Shown here one piece after another: positions 1 to 7,902 of a stretch of 64,000 nucleotides of DNA; within the stretch, counting starts at the first letter, position 1, and every line of letters begins with the position of its first letter. A program made the translations under genes and the position numbers. Under the pieces are notes generated by a model. That model was not told the origin of the DNA, ran no database searches, and saw only the letters and a list, made by a program, of their open reading frames with translations. The DNA lies in contig NZ_JAJSOO010000001.1 in the NCBI RefSeq assembly GCF_029428875.1, forward strand, positions 5,022,001 through 5,086,000, written 5' to 3'. The DNA is from Streptomyces sp. JH34. GTDB lineage: Bacteria > Actinomycetota > Actinomycetes > Streptomycetales > Streptomycetaceae.

Positions 1-1027
1 TAGCGGGTGCTGCGTTCGACCAGGGTGGCGATCGCGGAACGGCCACCCGCACCGATGATCAGGTCGCCTTCCCAGTGGCCGGGCACGGCCCGTTCCTCGA
101 CGTCGGAGGGGCGGTCGCTGATCATGATCATCGGATCGGTGAACCGGGGAGTGCGCCGCTGGGGGTCCCGGCGTGGTTTGCGGCGGGTGCGGCCGGAGCG
201 GACGGCTGCCTGCACTTCCCGCTTCAGGCCGCCGCGAACCTGGAAATACAGTGCCTGGTAGATCGTTTCCACGCTCACCCGCATGCTCTCGTCGTCGGGA
301 TACTCAGTAGTCAGAGCGTGGCAGATCTGCTCCGGTGACCACCGCCTGCGCAGTTGGTCCTGGACGAAGCGGCGCAGCAGGCCTGTGCGCAGCAGCTTGC
401 GCTCCTTGGGCCGGGCCTGCGCGGGGCGGCTGCCCGGTGGGTGGCGTAGGGCTGGCAGCCCTATGCGCCGGAGTTCGCGTCGATCTCCCGCTTGACCGTG
501 CTCGCCGACCGCCCCAGGGCCCGTCCGATCGCCCTCAGCGACTGCCCCGCCGCGCGGAGATCGCGGATCTTCTCGCGCTCGGCGAGCGTCAGGAACCTCG
601 GGTGGAGCTGCTTCTCCAGGGCCGTCAGGCCCACCGGTGGCGTGGTCACGCCGCCCATCGTGACGGTCCCGGTGGCGTAGTCGACACGGCGCCCGTCGGC
701 ATAGGTGCGCGTGGTGCGGCTCTTCTTGACGCCCCAGTCCCAGTCCTTGGCTGTGCGCTCGTTCACGCCGGCCTGCCGGGCCGCTGCCCGGCGGGCGACA
801 CCGGCGGCCCGAAGCCGCTCGTACTCGTCCCGCCCGGGATGCCGGCGCGGCAGACGCACCGAACTCCGCCCGGCCTTCCGGGCCCAGCCGAAGGCGGTGT
901 TCCGGTTCATCCCCAGGTCCCGGGCAACCAGGGTCACGTTCCCCACAACATCCAGCCGGGCAATAAAACGCTCCCTCAGCCTCGCAACATCATCGCGTCC
1001 AACGACCCCGGTCCTCGCAACTCCCAC
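1..1027 (-). pseudogene. IS30-family transposase, frameshifted and truncated by the window edge
   Basis: The first open segment (GTG at 1027, stop TAG at 461-463) encodes the DNA-binding half of an IS30 transposase. It has a first helix-turn-helix, then the family segment LTLAEREKIRDLRAAGQSLR and ALGRSASTVKREID. After the TAG the same frame still reads PYATHRAAA, which belongs to the family. About 15 codons further on, near 415, one missing base moves the rest into another frame. There it continues as RPKERKLL, RWSPEQICHAL, ETIYQALYFQ, MIMISDRPSDVEERAVPGHW and EGDLIIGAGG, the start of the DDE catalytic domain. A stop plus a frameshift means no intact transposase can be made. IS30 elements do not normally rely on frameshifting, so this is decay rather than regulation. 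The 3' part is outside the window. Confidence 0.85.
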
Positions 1028-1050
1028 AGATCGCGGGTGTTGCGAGGACC
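1..1050 (-). mobile_element. Remnant of an IS30-family insertion sequence, right end
   Basis: The stretch holds a broken IS30-type transposase gene read on the minus strand and running off the left edge of the window. Its outer right end is probably near 1050. There a 12-bp inverted repeat (1010-1021 and 1039-1050, arms ggtcctcgcaac/gttgcgaggacc) overlaps the start of the transposase frame, which is what one expects of an IS terminal sequence. The left end and any target-site duplication lie outside the window, so the element boundaries are inferred. Confidence 0.7.
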
Positions 1051-1104
1051 GTTAGAACCCAAGCGGCACCGGGTGGGGCCTCAGCCGTCTGTCCGGCCGT
1101 GAGG

Positions 1105-2274
1105 TCAAGCGGCAGGGCGCTCCGTGCGGTCCCGGTCCGCTGCCCGGCTGGCCTCCTGCTCCAGCCGCGCGCGGAGCCAGCGCTGGGACGGGCGCTCCAC
1201 CAGCCTGTGCAGCAGCCAGGCCGCGATCAGAATGACAGCGGTGGCCACCAGGAGCGTGGGCCAGGCGCCGAGAGGTCCGTACAGGTTCCGGATCAGCGCC
1301 CATCCGAGTTCTTCATGCAGCAGATAGAGGGGATAGACGAGCGCGCCGAGGGCGACGAATCCGTTCCAGCGGATCCGGTCGAGCTTGTGCAGCGCGACGG
1401 CCAGAACGAGCAGGTAGAAGACGGTCACCAGTGCGAGGGCCATGTAGGGGTGCCGGTCCATTCCGCGGTCATGGCGCAGACCGTCGGCATGCTGGACCAG
1501 GTCGCTCTGCATGACGAGCCAGCTCGCGGCCAACAGGCCCCAGAGCTTGAGGTCCGGGCCGAAGCGGTACATCAGGTACATCGCGATGCCGCCGACGAAC
1601 AGCGCGGTGTTGAGGGGCTGGGCGAAGATCCCGAGTACGGGTACCTGGTTGTCCTTCTGCTGGACCAGCACGCTCGCCAGCAGCCACAGCCAGCAGAAAA
1701 CGCTGACCCGCCGGTAGTCGAGGCCCTTCCAGATCACCAGGAGGAAGATCAGGTAAAAGGTGAGCTCCGCCCACAGCGTCCAGTAGGCGCCCACCAGGTG
1801 CTGTGCGGACAGTGGCACCTGGAGCATGGTCAGGTTCGTGAGCGACTCACTGATACTGGGGCCGGTGCGCGAACCGTCCGGGAGTGCACGCCACACCACG
1901 AAGGCGACGGCTGCCGAGAACCAGTAGGCGGGGAACAACCGCAGGAATCGCGCCCGGACGAACTGCCCAGGCGTGCGACCCCAGGCGGACAGGCAGATCA
2001 CGAAGCCGCTGATCAGGAAGAAGAGCTGGACGCCGTAGGAACCGTAGGAGGTCACCGGGAAGAGCCACGGAAACAACTCCTTCGGATTTACGCCCCAGTT
2101 GGCCTTGGTTGCCGCGTCCACCCCGGTGAAGTGGAAGGCGAGCACGGCAAGCGCGGCGAGAACCCGCAGCGCGTCCAGAGCGTGCAGCCGTGGCGCGGGG
2201 GCCCGAAAGGCCTCCTGCGGGGCTTGAGCGGTGACGAGCTGATTGCTGGGCACCAGGACTTCGCTTCGGGACAT
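1105..2274 (-). CDS. Acyltransferase 3 family membrane protein (OafA/YrhL type)
   Basis: This integral membrane O-acyltransferase probably transfers an acyl group from acyl-CoA onto a sugar of a surface polysaccharide or secreted glycoside. About 10 hydrophobic segments span the 389 residues. The family opening is clear (LHALDALRVLAALAVLAFHF), as is the next segment GSYGVQLFFLISGFVI with its conserved R/H-poor loop. I chose ATG at 2274 because GAGG lies 7 nt upstream on the coding strand; a GTG at 2301 would add nine residues. It lies downstream of a glycosyltransferase and a sugar N-acetyltransferase on the same strand, which suggests a shared role in modifying a cell-surface glycan. The acceptor cannot be told from sequence. 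Confidence 0.85.
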   Translation of the reverse strand: MSRSEVLVPSNQLVTAQAPQEAFRAPAPRLHALDALRVLAALAVLAFHFTGVDAATKANWGVNPKELFPWLFPVTSYGSYGVQLFFLISGFVICLSAWGRTPGQFVRARFLRLFPAYWFSAAVAFVVWRALPDGSRTGPSISESLTNLTMLQVPLSAQHLVGAYWTLWAELTFYLIFLLVIWKGLDYRRVSVFCWLWLLASVLVQQKDNQVPVLGIFAQPLNTALFVGGIAMYLMYRFGPDLKLWGLLAASWLVMQSDLVQHADGLRHDRGMDRHPYMALALVTVFYLLVLAVALHKLDRIRWNGFVALGALVYPLYLLHEELGWALIRNLYGPLGAWPTLLVATAVILIAAWLLHRLVERPSQRWLRARLEQEASRAADRDRTERPAA

Positions 2275-2292
2275 GTCGGCCTCGTCAGGCTT

Positions 2293-2324
2293 ACCGGGCA
2301 CCTCAAAAGGGTGCCGTGCCCGGT
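2293..2324 (-). terminator. Hairpin between glycosyltransferase and acyltransferase genes
   Basis: A perfect 9-bp inverted repeat (2293-2301 accgggcac, 2316-2324 gtgcccggt) with a 14-nt loop follows the stop of the upstream glycosyltransferase by about 55 nt. There is no T-tract, so it may be a GC-type actinomycete terminator or a processing hairpin in the acyltransferase leader. Confidence 0.45.
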
Positions 2325-2378
2325 CATCCTAGGGACCGCAGGAGTGGGCCGTGAGCGGGGTATGGTCCACGGACCCTC

Positions 2379-4079
2379 TCACTCAGCGTTCGTCCGTACC
2401 CTGCGCTGAGCTGGAATCTCACCGAACCGTGCGCAGAGCAACGCGTCGAAGCGCGGGCCGACCGTGCCCCAGCCCCAGGTGGAGATCGCTTTCTCGGATG
2501 CTTCGTGCCCAGACTGCAGCCAGCTTTCCTCGGACTCGTTGGCCGCGAGGATCCGCGCAGCGGCCTCGGTGGGTGTGGATACCACCCAGTCCTCGGGGAA
2601 CAGCGAATGGGCACCGTGCGGTCTCTCAGCGAAGAAAGGCCAGTCCCGTACCACCGGGACCGCGCCACTTGCAGCGCCCTCCACAAGGCCCAGATGCCAG
2701 CTCTCGCGAACGGACGTGCTGAGTATCACTCCGACGTTCGTCAGCTCGGCGGCAATGTCGTCCGTATGGCCGCTCATGTGCACTGCGCCGGAAGCGACGA
2801 GCGGTGCCAGTTCCGCGGCGAACGCCGTCCGGTAACGGTCGAGAGCCGGGCTGACGCCGGGCTCCATGGAGCCCCCGATCAGGCGCAGGCGGTAGCGCTT
2901 GTCCTGCCGGCGCAGGATGCGCAGCACCTCGAGGGCCCAGCGGGGATCCTTGGCGACCTGGCTGAGGCCGACGAGGCCGAGAGTGAACCGCGCCTCGGAT
3001 TTCTTCGGGAGGGGCAACGGGGTGAGGTCGACCGCGTTGTCGAGGACGTGGGTGGCAGGGGCGTCCGGTTCGCGGAGCCTGGGCAGCGTGGCGACGGCAA
3101 GGTCCCGCAGATGCTCGCTGACGAACACCAAGTCGTCCACGCGGGAGAAGTCCACCAGGTGCGGCCAGTAGCTGAAGACCTCGAAGCTGTGCAGGCGCAC
3201 CACGACCCGGGTTGTGCCGGGGTCGACGAGCGTGAGAAACGCGGCGGCAACGGTGCACCAGTCGACGAACACCACATCGGCCCAGTCGAGGTGTGGACGA
3301 AGAGCCTCCTCCACCTGTTCGGCGTAAGCGCTCCGGATGCCGATGCCGCTGGCGATCATCCGGCCGAGGCCTTTGGCGAGCGGGGCCGTCGCCGGGTCGG
3401 CTGCGGTGTTCAGGACACGTACCTCGACCCCCGGATGGTTCCGGTAGTGGTCGAGGATCACCGGCAGGAAGTTGTCGTTCGCGCTGTGGACTAAGAGCAG
3501 ACGCATCGGCCGGTCCGCTGGTGGAGCAGCGGATGCAGTCACCCGCCCGCGCGGCGCCCGCAGCGCCCGCAGGACGCGACTGCGCCTCAGGGGACCCGTG
3601 AACTGGGCGGGTTCGGTGGCGAGCGGCGAGGTGAGTCCGTCGATGTGGGCGACCCGGTGGAAGGCGAGGACCAGCGCCTTGGCAGCTGACGCGGCGGAGG
3701 CCTTGCGACGCCCGGCCTTGTGGTGCTCGTCGGCACACAGCAGTTCCGCTGCGTAAGCCTGCGTCAGGTGGCGGGGAAGGTAACCGAGGCCCAGCCTTGC
3801 CTCCGCCGCCGCTGTCAGCACATCGGCCCTGGCCGAGGGATCTTGGATACGGTGACCCGCCACGCCCAGAACCCTCTCGGCCAGAACCGGTCTCTTGACT
3901 CGTGCCATCCGGTCGGTGGCCCAGCGTGCGAGGCCGATGAGGTGTTCGTCTGAGAGGCGAAGTGTGTGCACAGCGAAGCTCCACGGTCGAGTCAGGAACT
4001 TGGACCGTACGGGCTTGGCCGGGGTAACGGAAGAGTTGTACCCCTCCGACGCGGAGAGTTGCGTACCGTACTCCCGCAC
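2379..4079 (-). CDS. GT4-like glycosyltransferase
   Basis: The C-terminal half looks like a GT-B retaining glycosyltransferase. A Rossmann start (MRLLLVHSANDNFLPVILDH) is followed by HSFEVFSYWP, then LGLVGLSQVAKDPRWALEVL (start of the nucleotide-sugar domain), GHTDDIAAELTNVGVILSTS and finally ESWHLGLVEGAASGAVPVVR, which carries the donor-binding Glu motif. Roughly 220 N-terminal residues are not recognised and look helical. The start is uncertain. GTG at 4079 is the first good start after the upstream gene ends (566 residues). GTG at 4202 would overlap that gene by about 60 nt. The AAGGAG near 4130 has no standard start at proper spacing. It sits between an acyltransferase and a WbpD-like N-acetyltransferase gene, so a surface glycan role is likely but donor and acceptor are unknown. 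Confidence 0.75.
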   Translation of the reverse strand: MREYGTQLSASEGYNSSVTPAKPVRSKFLTRPWSFAVHTLRLSDEHLIGLARWATDRMARVKRPVLAERVLGVAGHRIQDPSARADVLTAAAEARLGLGYLPRHLTQAYAAELLCADEHHKAGRRKASAASAAKALVLAFHRVAHIDGLTSPLATEPAQFTGPLRRSRVLRALRAPRGRVTASAAPPADRPMRLLLVHSANDNFLPVILDHYRNHPGVEVRVLNTAADPATAPLAKGLGRMIASGIGIRSAYAEQVEEALRPHLDWADVVFVDWCTVAAAFLTLVDPGTTRVVVRLHSFEVFSYWPHLVDFSRVDDLVFVSEHLRDLAVATLPRLREPDAPATHVLDNAVDLTPLPLPKKSEARFTLGLVGLSQVAKDPRWALEVLRILRRQDKRYRLRLIGGSMEPGVSPALDRYRTAFAAELAPLVASGAVHMSGHTDDIAAELTNVGVILSTSVRESWHLGLVEGAASGAVPVVRDWPFFAERPHGAHSLFPEDWVVSTPTEAAARILAANESEESWLQSGHEASEKAISTWGWGTVGPRFDALLCARFGEIPAQRRVRTNAE

Positions 4080-4143
4080 CTCTGCCCGAAGTGCCCAGGC
4101 ATCGTGACAAAGGTGCCGAACGGTTTCGCGTGTCTCCTTCTGC

Positions 4144-4755
4144 TCAGCGTGTTCCGGCGGCTCGCTCGGTGAGGGCGCCTTCAGCCTCGTCGTGCAGAGC
4201 ACCCGTCTGCGGACACTCCCAGACGCCCGGCTCGTCCGCCCGCTCGACGAGCTTGACGCCGCTGCGGCCCACCCAGCCGATCCGGCGGGCGGGAACGCCC
4301 ACGACCAGGCCGAAGTCCGGCACGTCCTTCGTGACCACGGCCCCCGCCGCCACCATGGCCCAGCGCCCGACCCGTACGGGCGCGACGCACACGGACCGTG
4401 CGCCGAGCGAGGCACCCTCGGCGACCTTCACGCCCACGGCTTCCCAGTCGCCGCCGCGCTTCTGCTTGCCCTCGGGGTCCACGGAGCGCGGGTTGTGGTC
4501 ATTGGTGAGGACCACGGCGGGACCGACGAAGACGCCGTCTCCGAGCTCTGCCGGCTCGTACACCAGGGCGTAGTTCTGCAGCTTGACGTTGTTCCCGATC
4601 TGGACGCCGGTGCCCACGTAGGCGCCGCGGCCCACCACGCATCCCTCGCCGAGCCTGGCGCCCTCACGGATCTGGGCGAGCTCCCAGACGCTGCTGCCGT
4701 CGCCGATCTCGGCACTGTCGTCGACCTGGGCAGTGGGCTGGACTCTGTAGTTCAC
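4144..4755 (-). CDS. Left-handed beta-helix N-acetyltransferase (WbpD/WlbB-like)
   Basis: This protein of 203 residues is built from hexapeptide repeats (for example AEIGDGSSVWELAQI, GCVVGRGAYVGTGVQIGNNV, GVFVGPAVVLTNDHNPRS). The family acetylates the 3-amino group of UDP-2-acetamido-3-amino-dideoxy-hexuronic acids or related nucleotide sugars with acetyl-CoA; the TNDHNPRS loop is typical of WbpD/WlbB. The start is GTG at 4755 with GGAAGG about 7 nt upstream. The next gene begins at or within about 65 nt of its end, so the two are probably cotranscribed. The presence of this enzyme suggests an amino-sugar in the product of the local glycan genes. No partner aminotransferase or dehydrogenase is visible here, so the exact substrate is unknown. 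Confidence 0.8.
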   Translation of the reverse strand: MNYRVQPTAQVDDSAEIGDGSSVWELAQIREGARLGEGCVVGRGAYVGTGVQIGNNVKLQNYALVYEPAELGDGVFVGPAVVLTNDHNPRSVDPEGKQKRGGDWEAVGVKVAEGASLGARSVCVAPVRVGRWAMVAAGAVVTKDVPDFGLVVGVPARRIGWVGRSGVKLVERADEPGVWECPQTGALHDEAEGALTERAAGTR

Positions 4756-4840
4756 GTGTTGCGCCTTCCGGAGAGCGGACTTGCCCGGCGAGCATACGAT
4801 CCCGCGCCATGCACGGGGCACGCGGCACCGTGACGCAGAC

Positions 4841-4877
4841 GGCGGCCGCTCTCCCGTTCCGAGGGGGAGAGGCCGCC
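4841..4877 (-). terminator. Terminator after the lectin-CHAP gene
   Basis: Strong hairpin with arms ggcggccgctctccc and gggagaggccgcc, immediately past the stop of the minus-strand gene ending at 4894. No T-tract. Confidence 0.6.
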
Positions 4878-4893
4878 GACGGTGCACGGCAGG

Positions 4894-6186
4894 TCAGCCC
4901 TTCGGCGAGATGAAGGCGAGCGCCGGGCCCGCGCCGATCGGGCTGGAAGCGGTGTCCCAGTTGAACCAGCCGGTCTTCTGAACCTGATGGCTCTCGTTGC
5001 CGCCGACCGTCTCGATCTGCTTGCCGTCCGAGGAGACGGCCACCACGATGTTCACGTGGTCGGCTTCACCGTCGGTCAGATTCTTGTCGGTGTCGTAGAG
5101 CACCGCGTCCCCGACCTTGGGGGAGCCGGACCGGTAGGTGCCGTGCTTCAAGCCGTACTCGCGCAGGCTGATGGCCCTGGCGTCCAGCTCCGACGAACCC
5201 GTCACGTCGTTGCCGGCCCAGATGTACTTGACGAACTCCGCGCACCAGGCACGGCTGAAGTCGAAGTCGTAGTCGTTGAAGTTGTTGCCGACTTCTGTCT
5301 TGGCGTCCTTGGCGATGTCCTGCCCAAGCGTGCTTACCGACTTGCAGGTGACCTGGCCGGGTGCGGCGGAGAGAAGGGACTGGGTCCAGCCGGAGGTGTC
5401 GACCGGGTCGTCGTTGTGGTAGGCGATGTCGTCTCCGTTGCCGTCGGAGATGTTGGCGTCCTTGTACCAGTACATGGCGCCGGTCGTGGCGATGCGGCCG
5501 TAGTAGAAGCCGCTGCCGGAGGAGACGACCTGATCGAATCCAGACCATCCCGACTCCTTCAGGTCGTCACGCTTCCAGGCCCCACCGATGATCTTGTAGG
5601 AGAAGAGTTTTCCGGCTTCGGTGGTGGCGATGAGGCGGTCCTGGCCGACGGTGGTGAGGGTCTTGAGGACGAAGCCGGTGCCGATCTCGGCGCGTTGGCC
5701 GATGTGTTCGACGCCCTTGGGCTTGGCCTGGGAGACGAGGTACTGGAGCAGTGTGCCGTCGGCGGTGGTGCCGTAGAGGTGTCCGTAGCCGTCGTAGCTG
5801 AGCTTGTCGTGGGTCCAGCCCTTGTCGATGATCTTGTCGATGGCGGAGACGGCGAGTGTCTCGTCGTTGGTCTGGACGTCGACGCGGTAGAGGGCGCCGG
5901 CGGTGGAGGTGACGAGGATGGTGTTGAAGTTGAGTGTGGCCATGGCCTTGGGTTCGAAGCCCAGGTCGGGGCCGACGCGTGTTCTGATGCGGTTGCCGGT
6001 GCCGGGTGTGATGGCGGAGTAGGTGAGGCGGCCGTCGTCGAGGATGCCGTAGATCGACGAGGTGCCGGTGCACACCTGCTCAGCGGCTTGGGCGGTGCCG
6101 GTACTCGCGGTCAGAAGACTGAGCGAAACGGCACCTGTGGCTAGTGCGGTGACGGCGGTGCGAAGCGTCTTGGAGGAAGTGAACAC
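4894..6186 (-). CDS. Secreted tachylectin-2-like propeller protein with C-terminal CHAP amidase
   Basis: A 430-residue exported protein. A Sec signal peptide covers residues 1-35 (cleavage after TAQAA). Residues about 36-280 form a tachylectin-2-like beta-propeller with repeated blocks such as YGILDDGRLTYSAITPG and LYGTTADGTLLQYLV, expected to bind N-acetylated sugars. The C-terminal 145 residues are a CHAP cysteine peptidase/amidase: catalytic Cys315 in RAWCAEFVKYIW and His377 in DHVNIVV. The likely role is binding and cutting peptidoglycan stem peptides in the cell wall. GTG at 6186 is preceded by AGGAG at 6-nt spacing. The first 265 residues are almost identical to the neighbour ending at 6307, while the catalytic domain differs, so the two are swapped-domain duplicates. 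Confidence 0.85.
   Translation of the reverse strand: MFTSSKTLRTAVTALATGAVSLSLLTASTGTAQAAEQVCTGTSSIYGILDDGRLTYSAITPGTGNRIRTRVGPDLGFEPKAMATLNFNTILVTSTAGALYRVDVQTNDETLAVSAIDKIIDKGWTHDKLSYDGYGHLYGTTADGTLLQYLVSQAKPKGVEHIGQRAEIGTGFVLKTLTTVGQDRLIATTEAGKLFSYKIIGGAWKRDDLKESGWSGFDQVVSSGSGFYYGRIATTGAMYWYKDANISDGNGDDIAYHNDDPVDTSGWTQSLLSAAPGQVTCKSVSTLGQDIAKDAKTEVGNNFNDYDFDFSRAWCAEFVKYIWAGNDVTGSSELDARAISLREYGLKHGTYRSGSPKVGDAVLYDTDKNLTDGEADHVNIVVAVSSDGKQIETVGGNESHQVQKTGWFNWDTASSPIGAGPALAFISPKG
5343..6137. repeat. Direct repeat copy A (propeller-coding, 795 bp)
   Basis: This segment matches 6651-7445 at a constant offset of 1308 bp. The two copies read base-for-base alike except for a patch of about 25 bp near 5571-5596. 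It codes for the propeller and most of the signal peptide of the CHAP protein. Confidence 0.9.
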
Positions 6187-6269
6187 GGTGCTGCTCCTTG
6201 GCCTTGGGCATGTTTGCGGGCAGCCCTGACACCGGGCTGACGGGTTCGATGGGTGTTGCGAAGACGCGG

Positions 6270-6291
6270 CGCGCCCAGTCGGCCGGGCGCG
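6270..6291 (-). terminator. Hairpin between the two lectin-hydrolase genes
   Basis: Arms cgcgccc (6270-6276) and gggcgcg (6285-6291) follow the stop of the upstream lysozyme-like gene by about 16 nt. It could end most transcripts there and leave some read-through into the CHAP gene. Confidence 0.45.
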
Positions 6292-6306
6292 GGGGCACGA
6301 GTGCCC

Positions 6307-7494
6307 TCAGTACCAGCCGGTGCTCTGCGAGTGGCTCCAGGCCGAGCAGGGCGTGCCGTACCGGTCGTCGATGTAGTCGAGCCCCCAGTGGATCTGGGTG
6401 AGGGGGTTGGTCCGCCAGTCACCTCCGGCGGAGGCCATCTTCGATCCAGGGTTGGCCTGGGGGATGCCGTAGGCGGCAGACGTGGGGTTCTGGGCGTTCC
6501 AGCGCCAACCGCTTTCACGGGTCCAGAGGCTGTCGAGGCAGGTCCACTGCGCAGTGGTGGCCCAGTCGCGGTCGTGCTTGTTCATCAGGTCGCGGCCGGC
6601 GGCCTTCACCTCTCCGATGTCATCGCGGTCGACCGTGTCCTCAGGCGTCGTGCAGGTGACCTGGCCGGGTGCGGCGGAGAGAAGGGACTGGGTCCAGCCG
6701 GAGGTGTCGACCGGGTCGTCGTTGTGGTAGGCGATGTCGTCTCCGTTGCCGTCGGAGATGTTGGCGTCCTTGTACCAGTACATGGCGCCGGTCGTGGCGA
6801 TGCGGCCGTAGTAGAAGCCGCTGCCGGAGGAGACGACCTGATCGAATCCAGACCATCCCGACTCCTTCAGGTCCCCGCGCTTCCAAGTCCCGGCACTCAC
6901 CTTGTAGGAGAAGAGTTTTCCGGCTTCGGTGGTGGCGATGAGGCGGTCCTGGCCGACGGTGGTGAGGGTCTTGAGGACGAAGCCGGTGCCGATCTCGGCG
7001 CGTTGGCCGATGTGTTCGACGCCCTTGGGCTTGGCCTGGGAGACGAGGTACTGGAGCAGTGTGCCGTCGGCGGTGGTGCCGTAGAGGTGTCCGTAGCCGT
7101 CGTAGCTGAGCTTGTCGTGGGTCCAGCCCTTGTCGATGATCTTGTCGATGGCGGAGACGGCGAGTGTCTCGTCGTTGGTCTGGACGTCGACGCGGTAGAG
7201 GGCGCCGGCGGTGGAGGTGACGAGGATGGTGTTGAAGTTGAGTGTGGCCATGGCCTTGGGTTCGAAGCCCAGGTCGGGGCCGACGCGTGTTCTGATGCGG
7301 TTGCCGGTGCCGGGTGTGATGGCGGAGTAGGTGAGGCGGCCGTCGTCGAGGATGCCGTAGATCGACGAGGTGCCGGTGCACACCTGCTCAGCGGCTTGGG
7401 CGGTGCCGGTACTCGCGGTCAGAAGACTGAGCGAAACGGCACCTGCGAGCAGAACGCCCATGATTCGGCCGGCGCTTTCGGTCATAGTTTTCAC
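6307..7494 (-). CDS. Secreted tachylectin-2-like propeller protein with C-terminal lysozyme-like domain
   Basis: A 395-residue exported protein with a signal peptide ending at TAQAA and the same propeller as its downstream neighbour. The last ~110 residues are a lysozyme-like/lytic transglycosylase domain: the probable catalytic Glu327 lies in SLWTRESGW, followed by SAAYGIPQANPGSKMASAG and NPLTQIHWGLDYIDDRYGTP, the core of the small Streptomyces transglycosylases. It should cut the glycan strand of peptidoglycan, complementing the amidase next door. GTG at 7494 or ATG at 7485 may start it; both give the same signal peptide. It begins only 25 nt after the end of a small exported peptide gene, so the two are very likely in one operon. 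Confidence 0.85.
   Translation of the reverse strand: MKTMTESAGRIMGVLLAGAVSLSLLTASTGTAQAAEQVCTGTSSIYGILDDGRLTYSAITPGTGNRIRTRVGPDLGFEPKAMATLNFNTILVTSTAGALYRVDVQTNDETLAVSAIDKIIDKGWTHDKLSYDGYGHLYGTTADGTLLQYLVSQAKPKGVEHIGQRAEIGTGFVLKTLTTVGQDRLIATTEAGKLFSYKVSAGTWKRGDLKESGWSGFDQVVSSGSGFYYGRIATTGAMYWYKDANISDGNGDDIAYHNDDPVDTSGWTQSLLSAAPGQVTCTTPEDTVDRDDIGEVKAAGRDLMNKHDRDWATTAQWTCLDSLWTRESGWRWNAQNPTSAAYGIPQANPGSKMASAGGDWRTNPLTQIHWGLDYIDDRYGTPCSAWSHSQSTGWY
6651..7445. repeat. Direct repeat copy B (propeller-coding, 795 bp)
   Basis: Partner of 5343-6137. It codes for the propeller of the lysozyme-like protein. Upstream and downstream of the repeat the two genes are unrelated at DNA level, so the edges mark the borders of duplication or gene conversion. 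Confidence 0.9.
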
Positions 7495-7519
7495 GCTTGT
7501 TTCCCCGAAGCTCTGGTTG

Positions 7520-7687
7520 TCACTGCCAGCTCATGTCGTTCGTGCCGATGACCACGGGTGCCTCGGCGCCTGATGCGGCGGAGGTGGTGGCGTCGGGCGC
7601 CGACACGGTGAGGCCGATCACAGGGACTGCGATTGCCAGGGCGAGAAGGGTGATTCGGACGGCCTTGATATGACGGATGACGCGCAT
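7520..7687 (-). CDS. Small exported peptide, 55 residues
   Basis: ATG at 7687 to TGA at 7520-7522. The peptide has a basic N-terminus (MRVIRHIKAVR), a hydrophobic core (ITLLALAIAVPVIGLTV), an Ala/Ser/Thr stretch and the C-terminal tail APVVIGTNDMSWQ. This is the layout of a Sec-exported precursor whose mature part would be about 25 residues or shorter. A GAAGGG lies 12 nt upstream of the start. It is the first gene of a likely operon with the two lectin-hydrolases and faces a TrmB/LuxR-type regulator across two short intergenic spaces. Its function is not known to me; a secreted signal or a small wall-associated factor are both possible. Confidence 0.6.
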   Translation of the reverse strand: MRVIRHIKAVRITLLALAIAVPVIGLTVSAPDATTSAASGAEAPVVIGTNDMSWQ

Positions 7688-7743
7688 GGCTGTGGCTGGC
7701 CCTTCATGTGTCGGACGGTGACCCGAGTGACAGACAGGTAGTC

Positions 7744-7770
7744 GGAGCCGTACCGCAGTGGTGCGGCTCC
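7744..7770 (-). promoter_or_regulatory. Hairpin in the leader of the small-peptide operon
   Basis: Inverted repeat ggagccg (7744-7750) with cggctcc (7764-7770), about 55 nt upstream of the peptide start codon. An alternative inner pairing CCGC/GCGG overlaps it, so it could be a leader RNA structure or an operator. Confidence 0.4.
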
Positions 7771-7815
7771 GAGCGGTGATGCATAGCTAAGCCGCAGCTC
7801 AGAGGGGGAGGAAGA

Positions 7816-7835
7816 GTTTTGGGCTGGCCCAAAAC
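7816..7835. promoter_or_regulatory. Palindrome, probable operator upstream of the small-peptide operon
   Basis: A 9-2-9 inverted repeat with arms gttttgggc and gcccaaaac. It is AT-richer than its surroundings and lies about 130 bp upstream of the peptide start, between the peptide gene and the 101-residue protein gene. Position and symmetry fit binding of a dimeric LuxR-type regulator; the gene for one lies about 550 bp away. The regulator assignment is inference. Confidence 0.5.
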
Positions 7836-7862
7836 GGCCATGGATGGTTCGGGCCACAGGCT

Positions 7863-7888
7863 GCTGGCCGGCCACCGGCCGGCAGCGG
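7863..7888 (-). terminator. Hairpin after the 101-residue protein gene
   Basis: GC-rich inverted repeat (gctggccgg ... ccggccggcagc) 15-40 nt past the stop at 7903 of the minus-strand gene. Confidence 0.45.
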
Positions 7889-7902
7889 CGGGGCCCTCTT
7901 GC

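Noticed and set aside
4080..4415. N-terminal extension of the glycosyltransferase frame
   Set aside because: Overlaps the acetyltransferase gene and is Arg/Ser/Trp-rich nonsense; true start lies downstream.
4882..7551. Long plus-strand frames over the two propeller genes
   Set aside because: Mirror images of the real minus-strand genes; Val/Gly-rich with no signal peptide or ribosome site, and identical to each other only because the repeat is.
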